A DNA stretch of 64,000 bases, from positions 1,326,001 to 1,390,000 of the forward strand of contig JAOTON010001582.1 in the NCBI GenBank assembly GCA_034440635.1, given 5' to 3'. The DNA comes from Lepas anatifera. Lineage: Eukaryota > Arthropoda > Thecostraca > Lepadidae. Below are positions 46,951-58,356 of this stretch, piece by piece (position 1 is the stretch's first letter; every line of letters begins with the position of its first letter). The position numbers and the translations under genes are program-made. The notes beneath the pieces are model-generated. The model did no database searches and was not told the origin of the DNA. It saw only the letters and a list, made by a program, of their open reading frames with translations.

Positions 46951-47684
46951 GAAAAAATGGTATCGCTAACCAAATTCATAAATGCTAGAGAGGTCACATA
47001 ACTGCGATGACTAGACAGAGTATTTATGAATCACAGTTCAAACCCTAGGAGGGCTGCATAAGCTGATTACCGCAAGTATGCAAACAACAGACCGTAGGCC
47101 GAGTTTTCATGAGCAAGGAATTCATTTGCAACCAAAATAGAAGCATATCTGGTCCTCACGACAAAGGTTTAAGAGGAGCTACAGGGTTTTTAACATCGCT
47201 ATTAATAGCGTTCCATGTATGAAAAGTATGGGTCCCTCATAAAAGAAACGCATTTTGAAGCCATAAATGTATTATTCACTTTATAAGTTCTCTGAAGCCA
47301 CTTCAGCATACATCTAACTCGGAACGTAAATGTTCGGTAAGTCTTCTGTTAAGCGAGTTAGGTGGGAGGTTACCCGATTGGTAAGCAAGGGCTATTCTAA
47401 TTTACCTTTCTTGATTTATTATAAAAAGAGACAATTTCTATGCCAAAGTATTCCCATCCCCAACATATTTCCATGCAAGAATTATGTTAAGACGAAACAC
47501 TACAGTGGATCTGCGAGGCTGCTGTAAACTCGCTGAACACATGTGATATCATGAGTACGTGTAGCATAACATGATATATTATTGTATTTTCGATGTGCTG
47601 TACGCTGTAAATCTGCAGTGCTGCTTACCATTATTAGTCTGTGCTCGGTACCGTCATTTGAGCTGCGCCAGTCGTACGTCAGCG
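46951..47684. other. Unassigned sequence
   Basis: Nothing recognisable. Confidence 0.4.
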
Positions 47685-48404
47685 GCAGCAGCAGGGACCT
47701 GGCTCAGCAGCCCTGTGTCAGCAGCACGAACCTGGCTCAGCACCCCTGTGTCAACAGCACGGACCTGGCTCAGCAGTCCCGTATCAACAGCACGGACCTG
47801 GCTCAGCAATCCTGTGTCAACAGCACGGACCTGGCTCAGCAGTCCTGTGTCAACAGCACGGACCTGGCTCAGCAGTCCCGTGTCAACAGCACCGGACCTG
47901 GCTCAGCAGCCCTGTGTCAACAGCACGGACCTGGCTCAGCAGTCCCGTGTCAACAGCACGGACCTGGCTCAGCAGTCCCGTGTCAACAGCACGGACCTGG
48001 CTCAGCAGCCCTGTGTCAGCAGCACGGACCTGGCTCAGCAGCCCTGTGTCAGCAGCACGGACCTGGCTCAGCAGCCCTGTGTCAACAGCACGGACCTGGC
48101 TCACCAGCAGCACGGACTCAGCAGTCCCTGTGTCAGCAGCACGGACCTGGCTCCAGCAGCCCTGTGTCAACAGCACGGACCTGGCTCAGCAGTCCCGTGT
48201 CATCAGCACGGACCTGGCTCAGCAGTCCCGTGTCAGCAGCACGGACCTGGCTCAGCAGTCCCGTGTCAGCAGCACGGACCTGGCTCAGCAGCCCTGTGTC
48301 AACAGCACGGACCTGGCTCAGCAGCCCTGTGTCAGCAGCACGGACCTGGCTCAGCAGCCCTGTGTCAACAGCACGGACCTGGCTCAGCAGTCCCGTGTCA
48401 GCAG
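47685..48404 (+). repeat. 33-bp minisatellite, about 22 units
   Basis: The unit is CAGCACGGACCTGGCTCAGC plus AGTCCCGTGTCAA, 33 bp, with CCC/TCC and TCAA/TCAG variants. Because 33 is a multiple of three and the unit has no stop in any plus frame, all three frames stay open, giving 11-residue peptide repeats (for example NSTDLAQQSRV). Single-base indels near 47892 and 48151 and a shortened unit near 48100 shift the frame, which argues against selection for a protein. Confidence 0.93.
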
Positions 48405-48519
48405 TTCAGCAGAGGCAGCTGCCGAACAAAGCAGCTAACGGCAGTGGCACAGAGAGAAATTTGTCGACTAGTTACCCAGGTTATTTGCGGAGAATCCGTA
48501 TATTTGGGCATCATGTGGG

Positions 48520-50869
48520 CAGAGTTGTGCGTTTCAGAATTTTCTTGAGTCGACTCAACTCAACTCAAGTGCTGAGAGCGGTTGTTGACTCAACTCCGAC
48601 TCAACTCATGATCAAGAGTTCAGTGAGTCGACTCATCTCCGACTCAAGGCTAAATTCATCCGACTCAACTCTAACTCTACTCAACTCAAACTTCGACTCC
48701 TTTTTGAAAATAAAAAAATATATGATAAATATATAAATGATATTCAAAAAATTAAGAAATTAATCAATAAACCAGCAAAAAATTAACTGTTCAGAAAGTC
48801 TGACACGAAACGGAAGATTAATCGAAGCAAAATTAATTAATTGTCATTCAAACATCGGTTAACAATTAGCCAGCAACCATGAATAACTTTTTAATTCTTC
48901 TTGACTGTCATTGCCCAAAAAAGCTTCCACGTGTTGCAATTATTTCCAAAAGGAGCATTGCATGTCAAACTAGGTAAATGGAATGGAAAGGAACCTAAAA
49001 GGGCTCAGGTTACACCAACAAAGTAAAAAAATTGAGTCTCCATACTGTCAAAAAAAGGCCAAAGCTAAAAAGCAAGATACAAACTGTATTTGTAGGGATG
49101 GTATAGCTATTGCTTTTTTCTGTTAAAGAACGATGCTAGGTAATTTTTACAAATGAAACATTACTATGCCATGAGTTTAATCAAAATTTAAACAATAATT
49201 ACTAGAGTACCTAGTTGCAATTGCTAATTCTAAGAACTACAGCAAGCCCTTAGAAAAAGTGTACCATATATATGACAAAGGACAATAGAAATCGAAATTC
49301 TATCAACATGTTGGATTTTAGTATCTTCATATTTTAAGCCCAATCCAATTTTCAGCTTGAAAACCTCCAAGACAGTATGTACATACCTATCGCTCTTCAA
49401 AATTGGAGCACGATTTCATAGAAAATTGATAATGTATAGCTTTCCAAATACAGCACAGACGCCAAGCAAGGGTCTCTAATCAGACAAAACCAGTAACATG
49501 AAATAATTCCTCTGATTCTTGCGATAAAAGCGTCTCAACGTTTCTGTCGAATCAAAGGTCCAATTTTCTATGCTAATAGCAGTATCTGCATTTAATAGGC
49601 AAAATGAAAAGAGCGGCGGCAGACGGTGCATTTAAGACAAAAGAAACAATTTAACATGTAGGTATACAAATATTTGCATTAATTTATGAATTATCTCGTG
49701 ATGTTTACAATTTTACCTTGAGGCTAGTAAAGCCTAGGGCCTTGAGTAAAGCTTGAAACTATACTCGGTTGATTTTTTTCAAAGACAGCAATGGCGCACA
49801 CTATTCTCAGACGACGACCACTGACGACAACAATCAGCAACGACGACGCGTGTTGTTGGAGTGGTTGAAGTAAAGAAGTAAGTAATGTTAAATACTAAAG
49901 ATGAGAAGTTTTTGAGAGATTTGAAATGTATTTTTTAGCGCGTTCCACCGCTTCCAATGTTTAAGAAAATGCCAGTGATAAGAATCTGTTAATTTTTCGG
50001 GTATATGTATTACTTGTTCCTAGGGATTTCTTCAGACCGGATGGGCTTTTAAAATAAGCAATGTGACCATATATTGATATATTGAAACAAATTGAAACTT
50101 TGATTTAAAAATTTGAAACGCTGGAGGGAAAAGGTATTTAAAGGAGGTTAAAGGGAATGTGGCACCTTCACAACGTGATTTTAACTGAGATAGCCCAGTT
50201 GTAAAGCAGGTCGGAAAACCCGGTACTCCATATTTCATTTGTCTTGGAACTCGATATTTCCGTAGAAAAAAGCTAAAACCTACCTGACACCAGCCCCCTC
50301 AGCCCCCGTCACCGGCGGCCATTGTTGTGAGCTACTGGTGTGACGACATATGCTGACGTCATGATGAGCATCAGCCAATCGAAGCCCTTGAAGCGTTTCA
50401 AGTATGGTAGTGGTTGCCAGATCGTGACATCATCCACAGGCTGATATTTATTTCTTTTCTAGAGGAGCATTTTTAAAAACCAAATATTAAGCTTATTGTG
50501 CATTTTTAGAGAAATCATGAGTGGTTCATTATTTTTTACTAAGAGTACGCCTAATTACACTAAATTCCAGGATTCGACCAAGGTGCCACATTCCCTTTAA
50601 AGGATGTTTGCAAAAGGTAGGCAAATTCAACACTTTTCCTTGACATCACGTTTAGGTACCTGTTGAGCCAACTTTTTCGTTGACTCATTTGACTCGCAGT
50701 CTTCACAACTCAACTCAACTCAACTCATTGACGTGTGGTGAACCGACTCAGCTCAACTCAACCCAACTCACTTGTCTAATTTTTTCGACTCAGCTCAACT
50801 CAACTCAGAGTCGAATGAGTCGGAATTTGAGTTAAGCTCCGACTCTGACTCGCGAATCCCACAACTCTG
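48520..50869. mobile_element. hAT-like non-autonomous element (2350 bp)
   Basis: Ends CAGAGTTGTGCGTTTC and, inverted, CAGAGTTGTGGGATTC. The flanking 8-mers CATGTGGG (48512-48519) and AATGTGGG (50870-50877) agree at seven of eight positions. Both subterminal regions (48545-48712, 50670-50850) are packed with GACTCAACTC and CGACTCA repeats; such subterminal repeats are transposase binding sites in hAT elements. The ~1.9-kb AT-rich interior has no transposase frame. Confidence 0.85.
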
Positions 50870-50937
50870 AATGTGGGAAATATTTCCCAAAAGGAGACTT
50901 GGGCCAATGCTTTTGGTCCTGTCCCTAAATACGCCAG

Positions 50938-51350
50938 CGTCAGCATCGACAGCATCGGCAGAAAGAGGACGCGAGGATCAATAGTACTGCACCAGCAGCC
51001 GTGCCGAGCAGCTGTGAAGCAGCAGCAGCAGTAGACATCTGTGCAGCGGCTGTAGAACTAAATAGGTGTGTAGCATCACCAGTAGCACGGAACGACTGCG
51101 CAGCGTCAGCGACTGTGCTGCACCGAACAGCTGATCAGCGGCAGCAGCAGTGAGAAGCTGTGTTGCAGAAGCAGTGAAGAAGCAGCGGCTGCACTGAGCA
51201 GCTGTGTGGTGGCACAGTGTTTTGCAGCAACGGCAGCAGAACAGAACAACCATGCAGTAGCAGAAGCAGCGGTGAGCAGCTGAGCAGCAGCAGCAGCGCT
51301 GAGCAGCTGGGCAGCAGCAGCAGCGCTGAGCAGCTGAGCAGCGTCAGCGA
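50938..51350 (+). repeat. CAG/GCAGCAG-rich cryptically simple region
   Basis: Irregular repeats of CAGCAG and GAGCAGCTG; GCAGCAGCAGCGCTGAGCAG occurs twice near 51280-51335. Long frames on the minus strand are leucine-rich by composition only. Confidence 0.85.
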
Positions 51351-51660
51351 CAGCAGCGGCCGGAGATAGCGGGCGGCGGTTGTGACCGGCGAACGGCGCG
51401 GATCAATGGCAGCGGCCCGCCAGCGCCGGCAGCCGCTGTCGCCGCACTAATGCCGCACATTTATAACGGACTAATGAGGTGTCGTGTCAGCCCGCCACCT
51501 GCCTGATTAAAGTGGCGACACCTGACGGCAGGGGCGGGGCCGCTGGCCGGCGCCGAGATAGCAGCCGGCCGGCTGGGGCAGGGGCCGCGTCGCCGTCTGA
51601 GCAGGGCCTGCATACGCTGCAGAGGCGCGCGCCGCAGAGGGCTGGTAACGTAACTACACT
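51351..51660. other. GC-rich island with paired CACCTG and TTTAT/TAAT cores
   Basis: CATTTATAACGGACTAATGA lies near 51459, followed by AGGTGTCG, CCACCTGCCTGATTAAAGTG and GACACCTGACGGC. CACCTG/AGGTG boxes are repeated four times within about 70 bp. This is the most regular-looking of the GC-rich islands. No coding signal. Confidence 0.4.
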
Positions 51661-52419
51661 GCCAACTCGTAGTTTTAGACCAGGTCCAGAGATTGAAATC
51701 ACAATTTAAGGAGGAGTCGAGGATGGGTCGAACTGTTGGAGGTTTAACGACGCACCGACTTTCAATGTTTACGGTTGGGATAAAATGTCTGTTTTTGCAG
51801 GTTGCAGCACAAATTCGAATTAAGATTAGTCACGTTTCGATATCCGCACCCTAACGGAAATCATGTAATCATCATGTAGAGCCGGCTTCCTGACTTTGGA
51901 CAGATTGCAATTCCTGAGCCAAAGCTTTCTTTTTTCTAAGGTGAGCAACTTCCCACCATACTTATCCGTCCCTCCGCTTACGGGTCTGGTTATGGCGCCG
52001 GTTATGGTCCGGTGTCTGCTGGAGTGATGGTGAGGCAGGCCGCTTTTATTCAGTCCTAAAACCGAATAACTGCCGCCGCATTATGGCTCAAGGCCCCTAC
52101 CGAATATTCAACGTGGAAAAACACGACCTTAGTGTGTAGCTGATATAAGATTCTGTGGAAGGTGAGGAGAAAATCACGACAGAAAACAAAAGAATGACTT
52201 TGAGTAGTTAGCATTATTTCACCTGGTTCTCTTCCCGAGAGAATTCAACTACCTTTTCTCTGCTCTTCAGTCTGAATGTTTTTCTTACAAACGCTCTTCG
52301 CCAACTTCAGAAATCCATCACTTATAGCAGCGTAAACATTTCCAAAACCACTCGCACGTGCGATACCATCAGCACATGACCCCAAACCCGGTGAGCGGTG
52401 TGCCAGGCGGTCACTTAGC
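51661..52419. other. Unassigned sequence
   Basis: Nothing recognisable. Confidence 0.4.
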
Positions 52420-52760
52420 CTGCAGTTAGAGCGGTGCCGGCCGGCCGACGGCCGGCAGCGCCGCTCGTGATAGATGGCCGATCGGCGTCGCCCAGATCCG
52501 TGTTTGACGACGGCCGCTCGTGCTCAACCTCGGCGCCCACCCACGGACATCGCAGCCACCCACCGATCTGTGCACGTCCAGGTAAGCACGTCACGTGCGC
52601 CCGACGCCGGTGTATCGCGCGGCATCGTGCGGCCGCCCGTCGCCCCAGTATCGGTCCGCATCAATGTGGCGCCAGCAGCCGCCAGCGTGCTGCCATCTAT
52701 GAGAGGATAATGGCATTAGTGTCCGCGGAGAGGCGGCGACTCGCCGGCCCGTAATTTTAA
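52420..52760. other. GC/CpG-rich island, no gene recognised
   Basis: Dense CpG sequence (GCCGGCCGGCCGACGGCCGG near 52436) ending in GGATAATGGCATTAGTGTCC near 52706. The 106-residue plus frame is low-complexity arginine/alanine and is not credible protein. Confidence 0.35.
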
Positions 52761-54289
52761 GAAGGCGGTAATCTGCTTCAACTCTTTGAAGTGATATCGG
52801 AAAGCTGACGGTTTGGTTCAGGAGCTCAAGTTGCGTCCACGCAATAAGTGATTGCGTGAAAATAAGGGCTGTCAGACTACTATGCTGCACTGCTGGCGTG
52901 TCAAGAGGTATAACGAGAGGAGGGGATAACGTCTATACGACAACAATGTACTCGTAAATGTGGGCAGAAAATCAGATCTATGAAATATCGAGGAATCACA
53001 AAAAATGTGCTTACAGTGTAGGAGAAAAACGATTTCATCAGCATGTGGTAAGTACATTTTTTCTCGATAATGCAAAAGTGAGGCATAGTACTTAGCAGGG
53101 GTGTAACTTTGTGAAAATGTTAGGGGTGCTTTTCCTAGCCGACCCATACAATTTTACTGGCGGTGTTAGGGATGAAAAACGTTAGAAATGGGTAAAAACC
53201 TTACAATTTTGTCGAAACATCTCTAATGACTTCTTTCTTGCTTTATTTGCATTCAGGGGCGCAGCCAGAGCTTTGGTATAGGGGGCACACCAACTCTTAG
53301 GGGCACCCCGGGGAAAAAGAGCACTTTTTAACGTAACCTAAAAAACTTGCTATAGATTTGTTTACATCATTTTTTGGGCATCCTTGGCTCAATAAAAATG
53401 CAAATAAATCATTGACGGAGAAGGAAAACGCGATTAAAACCGAAAAGAAGGAAAAAATCAAAATATCATGGAAGTAGCCAAAACACAACTGTTTTGGATA
53501 GATTTAAGGACAAATCAGGCAACTCATCATCAGACAAATCAGTACTTAACATCAGAGAAATCAGTGGAGTATGTGATATCTGTTACAATGTGCAGGCTAA
53601 GGCATATTGGAGTCGAAAATTAATTTGTTATGCCCAGTGGTTTTGTCGTGACGAGTGAGCCATGGCTGAACGCGGATTAAGTTCCTTGCCTCCCACAATC
53701 GCCGTGGGACGAGGAGTGGCATAGTGTCTTTGGAATAACACATTTGTGCTGCCGGAAAAGTTTGGGAGATACCTTTTGAACGCGTTTGTTAAGTTCTATA
53801 TTCTCAAGGATCGGTCCCAGTTAAGAGTAAATAAAGAGGTGAACAGGCCGGTGGTTTGGATGGGGATGGTGTGACAGGGCTTAAAATTGTGAAAACTAGT
53901 TCTTCACTTAAATTAAATAGTAGAAATCCTGGTTTAGGGGACTGTGCTCTGGGCTCAGGGGCACATGCCTTTTTATCATCCCTTCCCAAAATCCACCAGT
54001 ATAATAAGCAATTTATATAACCAGGGGTGCCTAGGTATCACAAACCGTTTTAGAGATTCTTCATTCCTCGTTAGCTCCGTTTTACAAGGGGAGTTTCCAT
54101 TGGGTTCTTATTCCCCATTTATTCAAGACCAGCTCTGGGGCCCCCAAGTGTGGATCAGAGGCCTCCAGAGCAGCTTCCCCATCCCCCCAGTTGTGCCTCC
54201 AGGGACTAGACTAGCTCAGTGACCCCGCCCCTAGATGATGGGAGTTGGTCTTGTGTTCTTATTATCTGTCTATTCAAGACCACCTAAGG

Positions 54290-56370
54290 GGCCCCTGATG
54301 TAGATAAGGGCTACAGAGCAGCTCATGCTTCACCCAGGGACAAGACTAGCTCATTGGTCCCAGAGATGAGGTCATCAGACTAGCTCAATGGGCCACAGAT
54401 AGGCTCATAGGGCCTGTAACCAGTTCAAGAAGCCCCAGAACAGTTTAAGGCGCCAAATCACCTCAGGGGGCCTCAAGCCAACTTAAGGGGCTCTCACAAG
54501 CTCAGCGCCCAGACCAGCTCAGGGTACCCTCAGAACCTAGATCCGCTCTTGGGCCCCAGATCAGCTCTTGAGGCCCCAGATCAGTTCAGGGGCCTCAAGT
54601 CAGGTCAGGGGACAAGATCAAGTCAGGGCCACTAAATCAGCTCAGTGATCCCTAACCAACTCGGGGCCCAATCAGTTCAAAAGTCCCAGAGCTGCTCAGG
54701 GGACACCGGATCGGCCCATAGGGCACAAGATCAGCCTTGAGGACAAACAATCAGATCAGTGGTCCCCGACCAGCTCGGGGTCCAGATCAGCTCGGGAATA
54801 CCAGATCAAGTCAGAAGGCACTTAATCAGCTCAGGAGCCCCTTACCATCTCAGGGGCCCTTATCAGCCTCTGTGGGCCCAGCTCAGCTCAGGGCTTTAGA
54901 GCTGCTCATGAAAACACGTAAGGAGGCCCAGATCAGCTTAACACGCGCATTGACGGGGGCGGGTACCCGCCCCCCTCGGGTTTTTCGGAGATAGTAGAAA
55001 AACAGCGGCGCGTAGCGCCGCCGTACTTGGTATACCTTTTCCCTCATCATTTTTACAACTTCTGTGAAAATTTTAAGGTTAGGTCATCTGAGGTCAGGAC
55101 ACCAGTACAGGTCAAGTGACCCGACCTCAAAAAAAGTTTAAGATAGCATAAGTCGGAGCAGGGTGAACTTATCCGATTGAAACTCATGTCACATAATGGC
55201 CCCGTCGAGTTCTCTTAAACATGTTCCGGTATTTTTTATATCGACGACCTAAGGTCAGGTACGAGGCATGACCTCTCCATTGTAAATGCATGGGAAAAAT
55301 GGTTTTTACGGAATAACTCAGTAACGGATGGTGATAAAGTATTTATTTTAGCTGCATTAGACTCGACTGGGCTTTGCAGTTCTAATGATATGCATTTTGT
55401 ATAATTTGACCCTGACCTGACCTCAGGTCAGGTCAAATCCTTGATTTGACCTAGCAAGGTCAAATTATATATCAATCGATTCGGCTTGCTAAGAGGATTC
55501 ATATAGTTCAAGTCGTTTTGCTCTATCTTTACTTGTTCAGATGTAATGGCCGAAAAACTGAATTTACATGTTATCCCTATGACGGCATATTTTGACCTCT
55601 CGTGACCTTAAATGTGACCTGACCAAGAAATGCTTCGAATGTTTTCGATGGAGAAGTGGATGGGCAGCCAAACGCCGTTTATCGTTTTTTGCTACCTACC
55701 GTGGTTCTCGAGATCTTAGGGGGGGGGGGCGGGTACCCGCCCCCCCCGTCAGTGCGAAGGTGGCTCAGACCCCCGTCAATGCGCGTGTTAAAGGGCACCA
55801 GATTAGCTCAGGGGCACCAGACTAGCTCAGAGGGCATCAGATGGGCTCAGGAGGCACCAGATCGACTCAGGGGCATTAGTGCAGCTCAGGTGGCACCAGA
55901 TTGATCCGCTCGGGGGCCAGATCAGCTCCCAGCCCCCCAGACTATGGCAGGAGCCTAATTCAGCTCAGGGAGCAACATAACAGCTCAGGGGACACAAGGT
56001 GGGCTCAGGGCCCACCAAACCAGCTCAGGGGGGGGCACCAAGCCATCTAAGGAGACATCAATAATCAGCTGAGGGGGCACCTAATCAGCTGAAGAGGAGA
56101 CAAAATCAACTTGGGGAGGCATGAGATCAGCTCGGGGGCCCGAATCAGCTCAAGGGGCACTAAATCAGCTAATAGGGCACCAAGCAAGCTCGGAAGTATT
56201 AGACTAACTCAGAGGGCATTATATAGGTTCAGGAGGCACACTTATTTGCTCAGTAGGGCACTCGATTGACTCAGTGGCACCAGATCGGCTTAGAGGGCAA
56301 GTAATCACCTCAAGGGGCCAAGACCAGCTGAGAGGCCACGAGATGAGCTCAAGGAGCACCAGATTAGCTT
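54290..56370 (+). repeat. Degenerate GATCAGCTCAGGGG satellite
   Basis: Dozens of units around CCAGATCAGCTCAGGGGGCA, each about 20-24 bp with much substitution and length change, interrupted by T3 at 54938-55791. Confidence 0.9.
54942..55787. mobile_element. TTAA-type non-autonomous element T3
   Basis: Flanked by TTAA at 54938-54941 and 55788-55791, with ends CACGCGCATTGACGGGGG and its exact inverted copy. The outside flanks, GATCAGC and AGGGCACCAG, join to give a normal satellite unit, so the empty site is visible and one TTAA was the target. The interior holds 14 AGGTCA/TGACCT hexamers (hand count), a GC hairpin near 55005, and GGGCGGGTACCCGCCC palindromes near both ends. Confidence 0.92.
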
Positions 56371-58236
56371 CACCCGTACGATTATTGGCGACGATGAGGC
56401 ATTAGCTGGACACATACTAGGTTCCCATACTCTTCCCGGGTGCTTGGAAAGCCGACATAATGCCCTAGCTGACCGAAAAAGGTATTAAGTTGTCCAAAAA
56501 TAGTGTCAATCGCTACATGCATTCCAGTTACATCTAGGTTCAACGGCGTAGAGCACTAAATTTCGAGCGGCACGGCCCAGATTTGGTACACCACCTGGCA
56601 ATCAAAAGGGCACCCCGGCAGTGATGGAAGGCACGTGCTCCATGTGCCTCCCTGGACAGTAGATCAACTCCGGGAGGCATTAAATAATCTCAGGGGGCCC
56701 GGATCAGCTTAAGGGACACTAAAACAGCTAAAAGGATACCAGGCAAGCTCGGAGGCTTGAAACTAACTCAAAGATTATTATATAGGTTCAGAAGGCACAC
56801 TTATTTTCTCAGGGACACCAGATTTACTACGAGGGCACCAGATCAGCTCAGAGGGCACATGATCAGCTCCAGGGGGCACCAGATGAGCTCCGCCCGTACG
56901 ATTATTGGCGACGATGAGGCATTATCTGGAAACGGATTACGTGCCTATACTCTTCCCGAGTGCTTGGAAAGGCGACAGAATGCCCTAGCTGACCAAAAAG
57001 GCACTTAATTGTCAAACAATAGTTGAAATCGCTAAATGCAGTCTAGTGCCATCTAGGTTCAATGACGTAGGGCACTAAATTTCGAGCGGCACGGCCAAAA
57101 GGGGGTACACCACCTGGAAATCAAAAGGGCACCCGGCACCGATGGGGGCACGTCCCCCTGTGCCCCCCTGGACAGTAGATAAACTCCAGGAGGCATTAAA
57201 TAAGTTCAGGGTGCCCGGATCAGCTCAAGGGGCACTAAAACAGCTAATAGGGCATCAGGCAAGCTGGCAGGCATCAGACTAACTTCGAGAGCATTATATA
57301 GACTCAGAAGGCACAATTATTTTCTCAGGGGGGGGCACCAGATTGACTACGAGGGCATCACATCAGCTCAGAAGGCACATGATCAGCTCCAGGGGGCACC
57401 AGATGAGCTCCACCCGTACGGTTGTTGGCGACGATGAAGCATTATCTGGAAAAGGATTACGTGCCTATACTCTTCCCGGGTGCTTGGAAAGGCGACAGAA
57501 TGCTTTAGCTGACCAAAAAGGCACTTAATTGTCATACAATAGTTGAAATCGCTAAATGCGCTCTAGTTCCATCTGGGTTCAACGGCGTAGGGCACTAAAT
57601 TTCGAGCGGCACGGCCCAAAGGGGGTACACCACCTGGCAATCAAAAGGGCACTCGGCACCGATGGGGGCACGTGCCCCTGTGCTCCCTGGCTGCGGCCCT
57701 GGACAGTATATAAACTACGGGAGGGCACTAAACAGCTAATAGGGCACCAGGCAAGCTCGGAGGCATCAGACTAACTCAGAGAGCATTATATAGGTTCAGA
57801 TGGCACAATTATTTTCTCAGGGGGGCACCAGATTGACTACGAGGACATCAGATCAGCTCAGAGGGCACATGATCAGCTCCAGGAGCCAAGACAAGCGCTC
57901 AGGGGGCACCAGATTAGCTCAAGGGGCACCAGATTAGCTCCGCCCGTACGATTATTGGCGACGATGAGGCATTATCTGGAAACGGATTACGTGCCTATGC
58001 TCTTCCCGGGTACTTGGAAAGGCGACAGAATGCCCTAGCTGACCAAAAAGGCACTTAATTGTCAAACAATAATTTAAATCGCTAAATGCAGTCTAGTTCC
58101 ATCTAGGCTAAACGGCGTAGGGCACTAAATTTCGAGCGGCACGGCCCAAAGAGGGTACACCACCTGGCAATCAAAAGGGCACCCCGGCACCGATGGGGGC
58201 ACGTGCCCTCTGTGCCCCCCCCTGGCTGCGCCCCTG
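56371..58236 (+). repeat. ~520-bp higher-order repeat, four units
   Basis: The phrase CCCGTACGATTATTGGCGAC begins each unit at about 56373, 56893, 57413 (GGTTGTTGG variant) and 57943, a spacing of 520, 520 and 530 bp. Each holds a well conserved ~300-bp segment ending in GGGGGCACGTGCCCC-like sequence and then diverged GATCAGCTC repeats. Unit 4 ends in the element's own terminus (CCTGGCTGCGCCCCTG), and unit 3 ends in CCTGGCTGCGGCCCTGG. Confidence 0.92.
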
Positions 58237-58244
58237 TTTGCATT

Positions 58245-58352
58245 CCACACTGTTCCCCCGCGGGCCGAATTTTTTTAGCCCCCTGGTTTGAGTGTTTGGG
58301 GGAGCATGGCCCTAATGCCCCCTCCCTGCATCTGCCAGTGACTAGACATACG
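58245..58352. repeat. hAT-like right-terminal fragment
   Basis: GCCCCCTCCCTGCATCTGCCAGTG ends at about 58340 (given in part: CTGCATCTGCCAGTG). No left partner found; likely a remnant inside the outer element. Confidence 0.35.
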
Positions 58353-58356
58353 TTAA

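Larger units (their letters stand above)
53254..58236. mobile_element. Inner hAT-like element carrying satellite DNA (4983 bp)
   Basis: The ends are CAGGGGCGCAGCCAG and its exact inverted copy (15 of 15), with the exact 8-bp duplication TTTGCATT at 53246-53253 and 58237-58244. From about 54290 the interior is a degenerate ~20-24-bp repeat (CACCAGATCAGCTCAGGGGG); from about 56371 it becomes ~520-bp higher-order units. T3 lies inside the repeat. No transposase frame; mobility would need help in trans. Confidence 0.9.

Noticed and set aside
47571..48548. 325-residue repeat protein
   Set aside because: All plus frames of the 33-bp minisatellite are open and indels switch the frame, so the length is not evidence for a gene.
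54290..58236. CRISPR-like array
   Set aside because: Units are diverged tandem satellite without constant repeats separated by unique spacers.
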